The position numbers and the translations under genes are program-made. Below the pieces are notes generated by a model. It was not told the origin of the DNA. It saw only the letters and a list, made by a program, of their open reading frames with translations, and ran no database searches. From contig FJOG01000037.1 of the NCBI GenBank assembly GCA_900073065.1, positions 230,184 through 294,183 on the forward strand: DNA of 64,000 bases, written 5' to 3'. The number at the start of each line of letters is the position of its first letter. The first letter of the stretch is position 1. This DNA is from Phialocephala subalpina (lineage: Eukaryota > Ascomycota > Leotiomycetes > Helotiales > Mollisiaceae). Shown here piece by piece: positions 22,883 through 33,649 of this stretch.

Positions 22883-23621
22883 TCACGAGGTAGGTCTACA
22901 CCTAGTAGCAGCACAATACCCACTACAACAATTCAAAAGATAACACCCTTGTCCCAACACACACCACTCACACTGCGCATAGACAGGTAAACACTGTCCT
23001 CCCTGCCCCGTCGGCTGGCATGCTACGCTGGCGATTGGAGCTGGGGGCCCGACTGCGATTTCGTTTCCTGTTCGATGGATTATCAGTATCACTTAAGGTC
23101 AGAGGTTCGGTTGGGTTGATTGGGGAGACTGGAAAGAGGGCATGAGAAGGAGAAGGAAGGGGATGAGACGGTATAGGGGTGGGGATAGGAGGGGGAAGGG
23201 GGAGGTTGGACGTACCATTTCCGGAAGAGGTGAGGACGGGGGTGTTGGTTACGGAGGGGGGAAGGTTGTAGTAGAAATTGCAGGAGTAGAGGGCGTTGAA
23301 TGAGCCGGGGTCGATGAGATTTACGTTGAGATCGTTGTCTACTCAAGGATCGGCTTTTTTCCTTGTTTGGAAGATGGAGGAGTGTGAGAAAAGGAGACTT
23401 GAGGGGAGGGTAGCAAGAGGAAAGGGGAGGGAAAGGATATACGCACGGGTGGGGTAGGTGGAGCCGTCTGCTGGGAAAGAGAGCTCGTAGCTGGCTGGAC
23501 CGCCGTGGAAGGTGAATGTCAACGTCTCGTAAGCGAAGTCTCGCTTTGGAGTGATGGGTGCTCCGAGTGGGTTGGCTAGTGCGAGCCCGAAGAACAACGA
23601 AAAGAGTTTGAAGGTCATCAT
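22883..23621 (-). CDS. Cysteine-rich secreted protein (160 aa), effector-like
   Basis: Minus-strand exons 23621-23447, 23338-23216 and 23067-22883. The introns are 108 nt (GTGCGT..GTAG) and 148 nt (GTACGT..ACAG). The total is 483 nt, exactly 161 codons, with all phases matching. The first exon encodes a signal peptide (KLFSLFFGLALANP). The mature part has a Y/F-rich middle (CNFYYNLPP) and a C-terminal cysteine-dense region (ACQPTG, QCEWCVLGQGCYLLNCCSGY, CAATRC) that predicts several disulfides. No family is recognised. Small size, secretion and a Cys-rich tail fit an apoplastic effector or an antimicrobial or wall-binding protein; which one cannot be told from sequence. The two adjacent ATGs at 23621 and 23618 are equivalent starts. 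Confidence 0.75.
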
Positions 23622-24511
23622 GTTGGTTCTTAATTCAATTGTTGGTTTTGATTTGATCTGAGTTGAGTCAATGATGGAGAGGGGAAGTGGATGAGGAGAT
23701 GCAGATGTTTTATGTCTCGAATTATAGACGAAGGATGCAGAGCATCAGGCCGTGGAAAGGTGGCGGTTGGTGACAAGAGCATAAGTAGTGCTTGGCGGCA
23801 GTCAACATATCCGACTACTTGCAGACACGATGTTATCTCGAATGGTTGTTGAGAGCAAGTGTCGCAAAGCTCGTGTTGATCCATTGGCATGACAGCAGAG
23901 AAGCCTCCGCGTGGTCACATGAGCCAGCATACGAGCTTTGTGGAGAATGAAGAGTAAAGCTGAAGACGGAAATATTCTAAGGAACAAGATGTACAAATGA
24001 ATCATTGGTTGAGAACTTCGGATGGAAACGGTAGATCTTGATGTTTCGTTTGTGGCTTGCGTATTATTGTTCAGGTGGTTGTTGCTGGGTGATAGTGGTG
24101 TTACCGTGTGGTTATCCGAGGCGGGAGGATTGGTGTCTTGCATTTCGTATTCGCCTCTGCAGTCTATCGTTCGAAGTGTTGCTTGAGTGGAATATGGATC
24201 GAATGATTGTGTCATGCTTATTTTTATGGTTATTTTGGTCCTTGTCGGCTTGCGTTCCTGAGGTGCGAGAATGAAGGAGGTAGACACGTGACCAGCACAA
24301 GTGTTCACGGACTGCCTAAGCAAGTCAAATACACACAACTTGGTCGCTTTCTACCTTGCATGAATCGGTTGTAATTCCTGTAGCTCCATTTGTGGTTCTG
24401 GGAGCTCAGGCGGTAAAGCAGGCGATCTGGTAAGGCTTTTGTTCATTTGACCAAAGATCCTTCGAATGCACCAGGCTTCGATACCATCTGAGGATGCATT
24501 AGTACCTGGCT
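23622..24511. other. Intergenic; promoter of the Cys-rich gene and possible 3' exon of the membrane gene
   Basis: The part near 23621 is the promoter side of the minus-strand secreted-protein gene. A minus-strand open frame through 24.1-24.3 kb (containing GEYEMQDTN) could be a cytoplasmic tail exon of the membrane protein gene at 24512-25425. Its last exon contains a GTAAGC donor after ELGET that would skip the nearby stop. Not proven. Confidence 0.35.
24099..24240 (+). repeat. Diverged duplicated segment, copy 1
   Basis: About 140 bp resembling 26702-26847 in the same orientation. Shared blocks include TCTTGCATTTCGTATTCGCC and ATGCTTATTTTTATGGTTAT. The copies differ by many substitutions and small indels. 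In both, the minus strand reads a GEYEMQDT-like peptide. Confidence 0.65.
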
Positions 24512-25425
24512 TTAGCTTACAGTGCTCGAGTTTGAGACTCGGAGTTCAGGAGGCTTACCTGTTTCACCTAGTTCACTTTCTATTTTCGCCCAAAGAGGAA
24601 CAATTATCCCAACAGCGGCAAAAAATGGCGTTAGAACTTGACCATAGTTCCATTCCTCCTCAGACTCTTTCAGTAACTTCTTCATATCTTCATAGTCGGC
24701 AAATGAGAAGTATGACACCAAAATTATGGCAAAACAGGCACAAATGCTCAAGACTCGAGAGAATTTCGAAGCCGCTGCTGCCCACTTCAATGAAACCAGG
24801 CAATGGAGAAAATTCGAGTAGAGCAGTACAAACGAAAGTACCACCACTTCACAATACGAGAAGGGCAAGCAGACGGAAACGAATTGCTCATCGTAGCAAC
24901 CAGGATTTGCCCCCCTTGATGCCTTTAACTTGGCTATGTTCTTTGCCGCTGCTATGAGAAAAAGGATTCCGAATGCGAGGACAGCAATTCTATGGACAAT
25001 CCGAGGACTCCGTTTAGGATACATGGAAGAGACAGCTGCGGTAGAAAAACCACAGAGCATTGCGGCATCCAGGAGGAAACGCATATGGAACCAATCTGCC
25101 GAGTTGGCCTTCGTCAGCGTTACGAATAAGTAGACGTTGGCTAGACTTAGTTGAAGCGCGTTCGCCTCGGCGATGACATGGGTGATCGTGTACTTCCATC
25201 TCAGCGAAATCCGGCATCTGACAGTCCTAGCTACCCTTGGCACAGCCAGAAGCCACATGATAGGAAGTACAGTGGCGGTTATAGCCGGGAGAATGGCAAA
25301 TCCTATTCTCACCTAGTCATTTGTCAACTCCTGGTCACGTATTCTTGGGCAGGGATGGACAATACCCCTAGCCCACTGACATCCGGATCTGCTTCAAACT
25401 TGCATTTTTCATTCGTGTCGTTCAT
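24512..25425 (-). CDS. Multi-pass membrane protein of a fungal family lacking a known function
   Basis: Exons 25425-25366 and 25312-24512 on the minus strand, with a 53-nt intron (GTATTG..CTAG). The first exon gives MNDTNEKCKFEADPDVSGLG, and splicing joins it to VRIGFAILP. This forms the D-x-D-x-SG-x-G-VR motif that precedes the first membrane segment in a group of fungal integral membrane proteins. Five or six hydrophobic segments follow, and near the end comes EEEWNYGQVLTPFF, matching the (E/D)xxW(T/N)(F/Y)GQ motif of the same group just before the last membrane span. About 286 aa if the stop at 24512 is used. A GTAAGC donor near 24560 might extend it with a longer tail. Role unknown. The family attribution is from memory of motifs, not a search. 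Confidence 0.7.
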
Positions 25426-26701
25426 CAACCAGCCAGATACAAACCCCATTGCTTGGAAGGATAATGTGATAAGCCGTTTGAAACTATGTTGGAGGCGTTT
25501 TCGAAAGATAAAAGAGAGAACAAAAGAGCTTCAATAAAGTTAGATTGAGCGTTAAGACTTTGAAGGCCACCCTCAGATATTAGAATGAAAAGAGTCGTTT
25601 CTAACAAAAACAGAAATGCTCATCTGCCGGACGGAAATGCATCTTAAAGGGACCCATATCGAATGCTTCAGGCAAGAAAAAGCAAAGAATAGTAACACCA
25701 TTTCCCTGTGCAGCTTGCCGCCTGATGGTTCTGCCGTATGGCTGAACGCCACGGTGTGAAAGCCTTTGTGTAACGTTGGACGACCGCTGGGTTTATGGGC
25801 TCGCATTGGCCAGCATTCCCATTCTCATTAGATAACTCGTCTGAGTTTCGTTCACACAGCATAATGGAAGGTGGTGGACCCCGTTGGAGGTTTCAAGAGT
25901 TCTTGATCGAGAGTGTTGTCTTTCCTTTGTCGAAATGTGACAGGCAGACGAAATGTTTCTTTATTTGACGGTGCAATTAGCTGCTGTAGTCCTTCAGCTA
26001 TAAAGTAATATACCGTGCCGTGGTCCTACCCGCCCACTCTCTTTTTCGAACCGCCTTGTCAGGGAGCAAGCCATGCAAGTTTCACTTCTTTCCTTTACAG
26101 CTAGCTTCATATTACGGTAGGCGGATTTCGTGGCTCAAGATAGTGAGGCTGAGGTCTGATACTTCTTCAACCTCAAGACTTGCTAACAAGGATCTAGAAA
26201 TGGCCCCGAAAGAATCCTCGACTTACCTTTCCCAATTGAGGCGGCAAATCGTAGCTGAGGAGCCCAAACGACTCGCCTTCCGCTCAGCCTGGCTCAAGTT
26301 TGCTCACCTACAACTCAAGCTAAAGCCGCGACAACTCAGGTTCAGAGACAGAAATGAAAAACGCTCATGCGCCACCAATTCTACCCCCAATTAGGAGGCT
26401 GGGATAGTTGGCCACCAACCAGTGGCCAACATGCCAAGAGACTCGAAGCCTTGCTTCGAAGCAGGACATTCAAGAAATAACCCTGAAAGTACTAAGCAAA
26501 ATGGCCATCAAACCTCTATTCTCGGGTACACAGACTCCATCTTTGAACTCTGTATAAAGCCGTCCATCCTCACAGCCGTTCATGCAGAAGCAAAACGTTC
26601 GGATCAATGCAGCCCCTACTCTTTCTCCCAGCCCTCTTATATTTCCTATTAACATAGAGAGCCTCAGTGTCCGTACACACACATACCAACACTTCTAATC
26701 A
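25426..26701. other. Intergenic; no gene seen
   Basis: Short frames on both strands (25573-25862 minus; 26020-26394 and 26422-26652 plus) have no motif. A perfect 9-bp inverted repeat, GTTGGCCAC and GTGGCCAAC with a 6-base loop, lies at 26407-26430. The region just above 25425 is the promoter side of the membrane protein gene. Confidence 0.4.
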
Positions 26702-26847
26702 TTGTTACCGGTAGTGAGGTTATCCGGGGTCGGTGGTGAGTATCTTGCATTTCGTATTCGCCTCCGCTTTTGGTCGTTTAGAGTGATGTATGGGTGGAGG
26801 ATGAGTTGAATGGTCGTCTTATGCTTATTTTTATGGTTATCCTGGCC
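26702..26847 (+). repeat. Diverged duplicated segment, copy 2
   Basis: Partner of 24099-24240 (see there). It lies downstream of the broken minus-strand gene at 26948-27480, as copy 1 lies downstream of the membrane protein gene. This suggests a duplicated 3' flank rather than a transposon. Confidence 0.6.
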
Positions 26848-26947
26848 ACGGTCGCGACGATCATACTCAGTGAGGAGGCTTTTGTCATCTGGTGGAATTT
26901 CCCTCTGATTGATCTCGGAAACTTCATCATTGTCGGGACTAGGTTCT

Positions 26948-27480
26948 TCAAACCAAATCAAAGCCCTGCAGCTTTACTCCCAGTCTTTCGAATGCCTTGC
27001 CTTTCAGATATGGTAGATCATCCTTGAAGTGGACGCAGCTGCAAGGTTCATTCATTTCTATCTTGTAGATAGGAAAGTCTTCCAACCTGGGATCGTCCAA
27101 TTCTTCCTCGCCAGTTTGTAAGTTCTAAAACGTCGTATGGAAACGGTTTGCTTCTGAGAAATACTTGGAATATGGTTGTTAGCAACCAGGCAGTAAGTCA
27201 CGTAGAGATTCCCCTTACATCAGTGCCGTGATGGGTCCCACAATCTGGGACCTGCTGTTCTTCTCTGGATGAAGCATTATCAGCGAATCTGTCCTTAGGA
27301 CAGTGCATATTGTGCCCTGTTCTTTCGCACCCGCTGGGCTGAGGGCGCAAACGACGGTGAGAAAAGACCGACCAATACTGTATCTCTGAATGTCGTTTAA
27401 GAGCTGGGTTGCCTCCCTCACAGTGGTATTTTCATCGTTGGGTAGAACGCCCGGCGATGATTCAGGAATAAATCGGAGGA
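26948..27480 (-). pseudogene. Remnant of an unrecognised gene with an in-frame TAG
   Basis: A minus-strand frame from about 27480 to 27215 reads soluble, protein-like sequence (RFIPESSPGVLPNDENTT, then a helix LLNDIQRYSIG). A GTAAGG donor near 27212 and a TTCTCAG acceptor near 27150 suggest an intron, followed by a second exon ending with TGA at 26950-26948. In that exon a TAG at 27127-27125 breaks a charged, well-behaved frame and fits CAG to TAG. The upstream end also meets a TAA. The family is not recognised; it may be the C-terminus of a larger recognition-type protein. Treated as a fossil. Confidence 0.4.
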
Positions 27481-27919
27481 ATTTTTATCCCGTCTTATAA
27501 CGACCCGACGGATATACCGGTGCCCCGAAGGAGGAGAGGCAAGAGGATCAGCACAAAGTGTTCAATAAAATGTCTTCAGCACATCCCTTCCGTTCTTATG
27601 ATTCCCCTTCCACAACGTGAGACCGCCGGAGACGGAGCAATTGAGGCGAGTCTCGTCAGCAACAGTTAAGCGACCTTGGTCCGCAAATTAAAGCCCTGTC
27701 CGTGTCATCTGCTCGTATAGGGCTACCCTTCAAGACCCCTGCTTTATGATAAAACAATTCTGTGCCGCAACAGCGCGTAATCGCGAGTCGCAACTACTCC
27801 GTAAGCGTCCTTAAAACACCTCCTTTTCCCATCAACAACGACACGCTTGGGCGACGATTCAGCCTTGCAAGACAACCTCAAAGTTCGCGATTGTTAAGTA
27901 GACCGGTTTAGAACCCAGA

Positions 27920-29712
27920 ATGCGGCAGCAAACGGTCGCCGTTATTGGCGCTGGTAAGATTATCCAGATCGTTGCGGCGATTCTTGATGCTGACGCCGAA
28001 TATCCAGGCTCCAGCGGGCTGTCCATGCTGAAGACTCTTCGCGAAGATGGCTTCAAGGCGACATGCTACGAGCGAAGGAGTCAAGTCGGTGGCTTGTGGG
28101 CGTATACGGATGATAAATCTATGACCACCGCGCTTCCTAGTGAGCATACCCGTCGCCTATGATTTGTGTATATATGGCTGAGGAGATCTAGGTACTTCGG
28201 CAAACATCAGCAAATTCACCTGCGGCATGTCGGACTTTCCAATGCCAGACAGTCCGTGACCCCGTCAAATGTCTACTCTACTTTGTCATGCAGTTTACTG
28301 ACGAAGATTTAGAGTATCCGCATTACTTGTCTCAATGGGAATTTCAGGAGTATATCGAGTCATACGCGACGCATTTTGATATGCACAAGGACATTGTGTT
28401 CAATGCTTTGGTGAAGGAAGTATCTAGAAATAAAGACGACAGCAAGTGGCGGCTACAAGCCATTGTAGACGGAGAGTCTCGTGTCGAAGAGTACGACAAG
28501 GTAGCGTTCTGCCATGGATACCAGACGAAACCGAACATGCCAAACTTTGAGGGTGTGGAGAAATTCGAGGGCGCAATCATGCATACTCAAGAGTTTAGAA
28601 TGTGAGTGAGTGTGTGCCGAGGCAGCTCGTTCCGTACTCATCGTTTCAGGTCCGACGAGTTCAAAGGGAAGAGAGTCGTCGTGGTAGGAATATCCAGCAC
28701 CGCTTCCGATGTCATTTATTCGCTTCTACCGGTCGCATCGAAGGTCTACATGTCCCACCGACGAGGGGCACTTATTGTCCCCAAATACCGGAAAGGCTTC
28801 CCGCCTGACTTGATGGTCAGCTGGCGGCGGCGCCAGATGACCGCCTTTCTACAACGCAACTTTCCGAATTTCTCGAGGTGGCTTTTGGATCGGGTCGTGG
28901 GACTCATGATAAAGCAAATGTGGAGCGACCTTGATCCAGCCTGGGGACTAGTACCGCCTCCTTCTCTCAGTCTGTCGCCCCGAGCTTTGAATGAGAATAT
29001 TATCCCGGCTCTAAGAGACGGGTCTTTGACCTCGTTACCGGGAATTAAGTGCTTTACAGGGCCTCGTTCGATCGAGTTCACAGACGGAACTGTCCTCGAC
29101 GACATTGACGCTGTCATATGCGCGACAGGATACCGAGCCGACTTCAGTGCTGCTCCGTTCTTGGAGAAGAGCCGACCATCCAACTATGGTGGCCCAGATT
29201 TTGTTAGGCTGTGGATGAATCTCTTCCCACCTAAATATGTTGACTCTATGGTCTTGCTTTGCTATTCTGCATTTGGAAAGAACAACGGCTTCTCCTTCTC
29301 TGACGTGACTTCGATGGCGGTGAGCAACGTGTGGCGTGGTGTCCACCCGATACCGACGGTGGAGGAGATGGAGAAGCATGTCGACAGTCACCAAAATTGG
29401 GTTGCAGCAAGATGGCGATTGGACAACAATATAGACGTCTCGGCGGTGAAGACTTGGGAATATCAATCCTTCCTACACAAAGCGGCTGGTACAGGTATGG
29501 AGAACCTAGGTTGGGGTTGGAAAGGTTGGAAGTTCTGGTTCCAGGACCCAAAGATGTCGTACTTGATGAATAATGGTGTCGAAACCGCACACGCATTTCG
29601 GTATTTTGAGACGGGAAAGAGGAAGGCGTGGCCGGGAGCAAGAGACGCCATAATACACATGAACGAACTGGTCAAGGTGTTTCCTATTAAGGAGGAGAAG
29701 AAGATACAATAG
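27920..29712 (+). CDS. Flavin-containing monooxygenase (FMO type)
   Basis: FAD- and NADPH-dependent monooxygenase adding one oxygen to N- or S-containing substrates. Exons are 27920-27953, 28008-28139, 28192-28251, 28307-28601 and 28650-29712 (527 aa); the sum is divisible by three and all phases match. The first intron falls inside the FAD-binding fingerprint, which splices to VAVIGAGSSGLSML. Other marks are CYERRSQVGGLW, the fungal block FTCGMSDFPMPD, the FMO signature FEGAIMHTQEF (FxGxxxHxxxF) and the second dinucleotide fold VVVVGISSTASDV. The later block TVLDDIDAVICATGYRADFS holds the conserved ATGY. Length is normal for the family. Alternative splicing of exon 3 to 4 cannot be excluded. 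Possible roles include secondary metabolism or detoxification; no biosynthetic cluster is evident nearby. Confidence 0.9.
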
Positions 29713-30548
29713 GCTTAGGTTCAGGGGTCAACATTGCCTTTACGTATTCTTAGGCAGGAGGTTCCTTATACTTGACTGCTCAGCTGGCAAGCATTCTCCA
29801 ACCTTACATGGACTTTCCTGGCTTTGAGCATGTAAGATTACATGGCTCTGAAAGAATCGTCTAAGCACACAGGTACATTACTTCGAAGGGATGGGTTCAG
29901 AAATCGAGATCGCGACTGTGATTATTGGGGGCTGAGATCTAGATTGGGGAAGTGTTGTCCAGGGGTTATGAAGTGATCCACGTGACAGTACCTGAGTTTT
30001 CTCGAAAGAATCTCCTACCTAACTTTCCAATATAGGTTTCTAAGGATTAGTAAAACTACAAGGGACTATAATATAGACTTGTTCTCCTTTGGGCGAAGGG
30101 TAAGGTATTCCTCGTTGGATGTTATCACGTGCTCATATAAATAACGGTTTCCGATCCCGCCGCCTGGACATCGCGAAGAATATCACTGTCTCAAGACACG
30201 ACCCTCCCATCATCAACTTACTCGAACTTAAGAATTCACAATGGCCGACGAGGCTGTGGCCCCCAATGACCCGGCCTGCCCATCTTCCAGGTGCGGCCTG
30301 GCCAAACCCGCATGATCAGGACTCGTGCGTTGTCTCGCAGACGGAGCAGCCTCATGGAAATCATTTTGCCCAGCATCCACACAATCAATTCGAACGCGGT
30401 TTCGTGAAAATCCACTGCACATGCTCACAGTCCGCTCAATCTCTGAAGCCCTGTCGTCACAGAGACACTTGTCCTCGACTTTAGTCAACGCGTACGTCGC
30501 AGACAATCTGCGTGGGCAGCTTTCAGCTCTCAGACCCCACTCAGTGCC
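29713..30548. other. Intergenic between FMO and STAND genes
   Basis: No gene supported. Overlapping frames at 30119-30621 on both strands show no motif and run into the STAND gene. The final part is the STAND promoter and leader. Confidence 0.45.
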
Positions 30549-33375
30549 ATGGATCCATTCACGGCATTGTCGCTTGCTGGCAATGTCATTCAATTCGTCG
30601 AGTTCGGAACGAAGTTGCTAGCAGGAACCTACGAGCTCTACAAGTCTAATACTGGCCACTTGGGGACAAATGCTGAGCTTTATCTTGTCACGTGTGACCT
30701 GGACGATGCCATTGCTAGGTTCAGTCAGCCTCGATCAACAGTGCCTTCTTCTGGATTGGCCAGGGTCGAGCCAATAGACGGCCGAGAGAGTCTAGAAGCC
30801 ATTTGTAGGGGCGCTTCCAAAGTTGCTCAAGATCTCAAAGAACGATTGGAATCGATTCGAGTTCGAGGGCCTGGTCGATACAGAGTCTGGGACAGCTTCG
30901 CACACGCTGTCAAATGTGCTTGGTCGGCAGACGAGATTGACAATTTAACAAAAAGACTGTCAGGCTTCAGAGATGCCATTACCACCAGAATTCTCGTATT
31001 AATCAGGTTGGTGGCCGTCGACGTGGACTGATTTCATGCGGGAGGGTAACTAACAACTGGGCAGGGACAGCATTGAGATGAGTTCTGCCCAAACAATAGC
31101 TCAACTCAACAACTTGGACAAGCAGACGCGAAAGATCGCTACGGCATTGCTGGACCCGAACCCAACAAATAACCTTCAGCAAGAGATGCACGCACAAACT
31201 TTGGCCTTAACACAACTTCTTGGACGGATAGAATCTTCAAATCAAACGGAACATCAACGAACACGCGCCGCCCTCCTTCAGTCATTGAGGGCAGAGGATC
31301 ACAGTAATAAAATCTTAATGCTGGAGCTATGTGGCGAAGATAGAGACGTCGCAAGGCTGAAAGAGCATTGGGATAATACCAACGTCAATTGTGTCAATCA
31401 AGTGCTCGACACAATCAAGGATCAAGAACTTATGCTGCGAAATGCTGTGGGGAAGCACATCTTAGAAGGTCTTCGACCTAGCACTTTGCACAGGCGATAC
31501 GAAGAGATCATCGAGTCATATCCCACCACTTTTCAATGGATCTTCGAAGACCCGACGTCGTCTCAAATGCCTTGGAGCAATTTCACCGAATGGCTCGAGA
31601 ACGGCAATGGAATATATTGGATCAACGGCAAAGCGGGATCCGGCAAATCGACCTTGATGAAGTACATATACGACGATCCTAGAATCCGCCAACACCTCCT
31701 CACTTGGGCTGGAAAGACACCTTTATGTATAGCCACATTCTTTTTCTGGAACAGCGGCACCCTTGAGCAGCAATCACAGGCTGGTCTCCTCCGCGCCTTA
31801 CTTTTCGAGGCTCTCTCACAGTTCCCCGATCTGATCCCGGTGGTTCTCCCTTCGGTCTGGGGTAAGACTTACTCGACAATGGTCCAGAAATCCAACATTT
31901 ATGGTGAGGGCTGGCCACTTCAACGCCTAATGGCAGCTTTCACAAGTCTCACACGTCAGACATCCGTCTCGCTAAAGTTGTGCCTGTTTATCGACGGACT
32001 CGATGAATACGGTGGGGACCATCATCACATGGCTGAACTCTTCAAAGACATCGCTTTCTCGCCATGCCTCAAAGTATGCTTGTCTAGCCGGCCGTGGGTT
32101 GTGTTTGCAACGTGCTTCAAGAATTGCTCGACACTTCGCCTTCAAGACCTTACCGCTGGCGATATCAAGCATTTTGTCACTTCGAGATTCGACAGCGACG
32201 CTTCGTTTCAAGCTCTTTCCTCCCGCGATCCCATGTTTGCCTCTGCTCTCATCCTCGAAATTGTAGAGAAAGCGGAAGGGTTATTCTTGTGGGTGAGACT
32301 AGTTGTTAAGTCTTTGCTAGACGGCATTAGGAACTGCGATACTATCTCAGACCTTCAAAGACGACTTCAGCGTCTTCCAAAGGAGTTAGCTCCGCTCTAC
32401 ACACATCTTCTGAGTCTAATAGACGACGACTACCTAGAATGGGCTTCCAAAGCTTTCCAACTGTCACGAGCGTCACGCGAATGCCGCTTTGAATGGCTCG
32501 AGCGTGAGTGGCCGCTGACGCTCGTAGATTTATTTCTTGGAATTGATGTATCTACGACCATGGAGGAAGCCCAGGAGCTCACCGAATCGAAGATGCTCCA
32601 GATGTATCATGACACACAGACACGGCTTACTGCACGTTGTGCCGGACTGCTCGAAGCTCGAGAGGTCTGGGATGATGAGGATTCGTTCAGTTCTGGCGTC
32701 AGATGCCTCGATACGAATACGACTGTCAGATACCTTCACCGGACTGCTCGAGACTACATTGAAAGCCCCGACACATGGGCTTCGATTCTAAAGCACACAG
32801 AGGCTTCCTGCTTTCAGCCACCCGCTCTTTTGGTCCGAAGCTCGGTGCTTCAAATTGGGATGAAATATGCGACCAGGCGGCGGCACGATGGAATATGGCG
32901 TATCATGATACATGCATTCTATGCCAACCACCTGTCAGGCCATTCTCATGCCATATTGCTTGATCAATTTGAGCAGCGGTTGAACTCTTTCGAAATGTTC
33001 CATGGTGGCCATTGGACCTCTGATTTTGTTGCAACCCAGAGACAACAAACAAATCCATTCCTCGCTTTTGCCGCTTTGTTCGACTTGACCACCTATGTTC
33101 GCGAGAAATTGGATAATTACGGGGCGGACAAGGCCGTCACCATGGCACAGTCCATCCTGAGTTACCTTGAGACTTGCAAGAAAGTTGGCAACAACGACTA
33201 TCCTCCCCAGTCCGAGACGATGAGAACGCTACTATTATCATACGAGGAACCCAGTATTGCTTGCGCTGTGTCTTCAGTGGATTCCCTCACAATTAAGTTG
33301 GCACCAGAGGTATGTGTGCGAAAGTCGAAGAAATCATGGTTCAGAAGAAGCTTTCGACGAAGTGCAAAGAGTTGA
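30549..33375 (+). CDS. NACHT-type STAND NTPase with fungal N-terminal domain
   Basis: NLR-like signal-transduction NTPase used in fungal self/non-self recognition. Exons 30549-31006 and 31065-33375, with a 58-nt intron (GTTGGT, CTAAC branch, GCAG acceptor), give 922 aa. The opening MDPFTALSLAGNVIQFVEFGTKLL is the typical start of the fungal STAND N-terminal helical domain, which runs to about residue 200. Walker A is at about residue 340 (INGKAGSGKSTLMKYI) and Walker B at about residue 459 (LCLFIDGLDEYGG). They are followed by a sensor-like LKVCLSSRPW and by VKSLLDGI..CDTISDLQRRL, usual in fungal NACHT proteins. The last ~300 residues show no WD40, ankyrin or TPR periodicity, so there is no evident repeat sensor. 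No stop or frameshift is seen; it looks functional. Confidence 0.88.
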
Positions 33376-33649
33376 GATTGATGGGAGCAACCATAAACCT
33401 CATATACGTCAAACGATCATATTGATCAAGATTATGTCCATCAATAATTGTTCATCTTGGCATATCTGCGACACCTGACCTGACCCCGTGCGTTCAGTTT
33501 CGTTTTGAACTTTGATTGGATTCGATACACCAATCGCAGACCTTTGGCAAAATGGCTGGCTGACGCGGGGTCATCTGATGTCACAGCCTTGGACGACTTC
33601 CCAAGCCTCACTCCCGCGATGATCTCAACTGAACATCACCAAACTCAGA

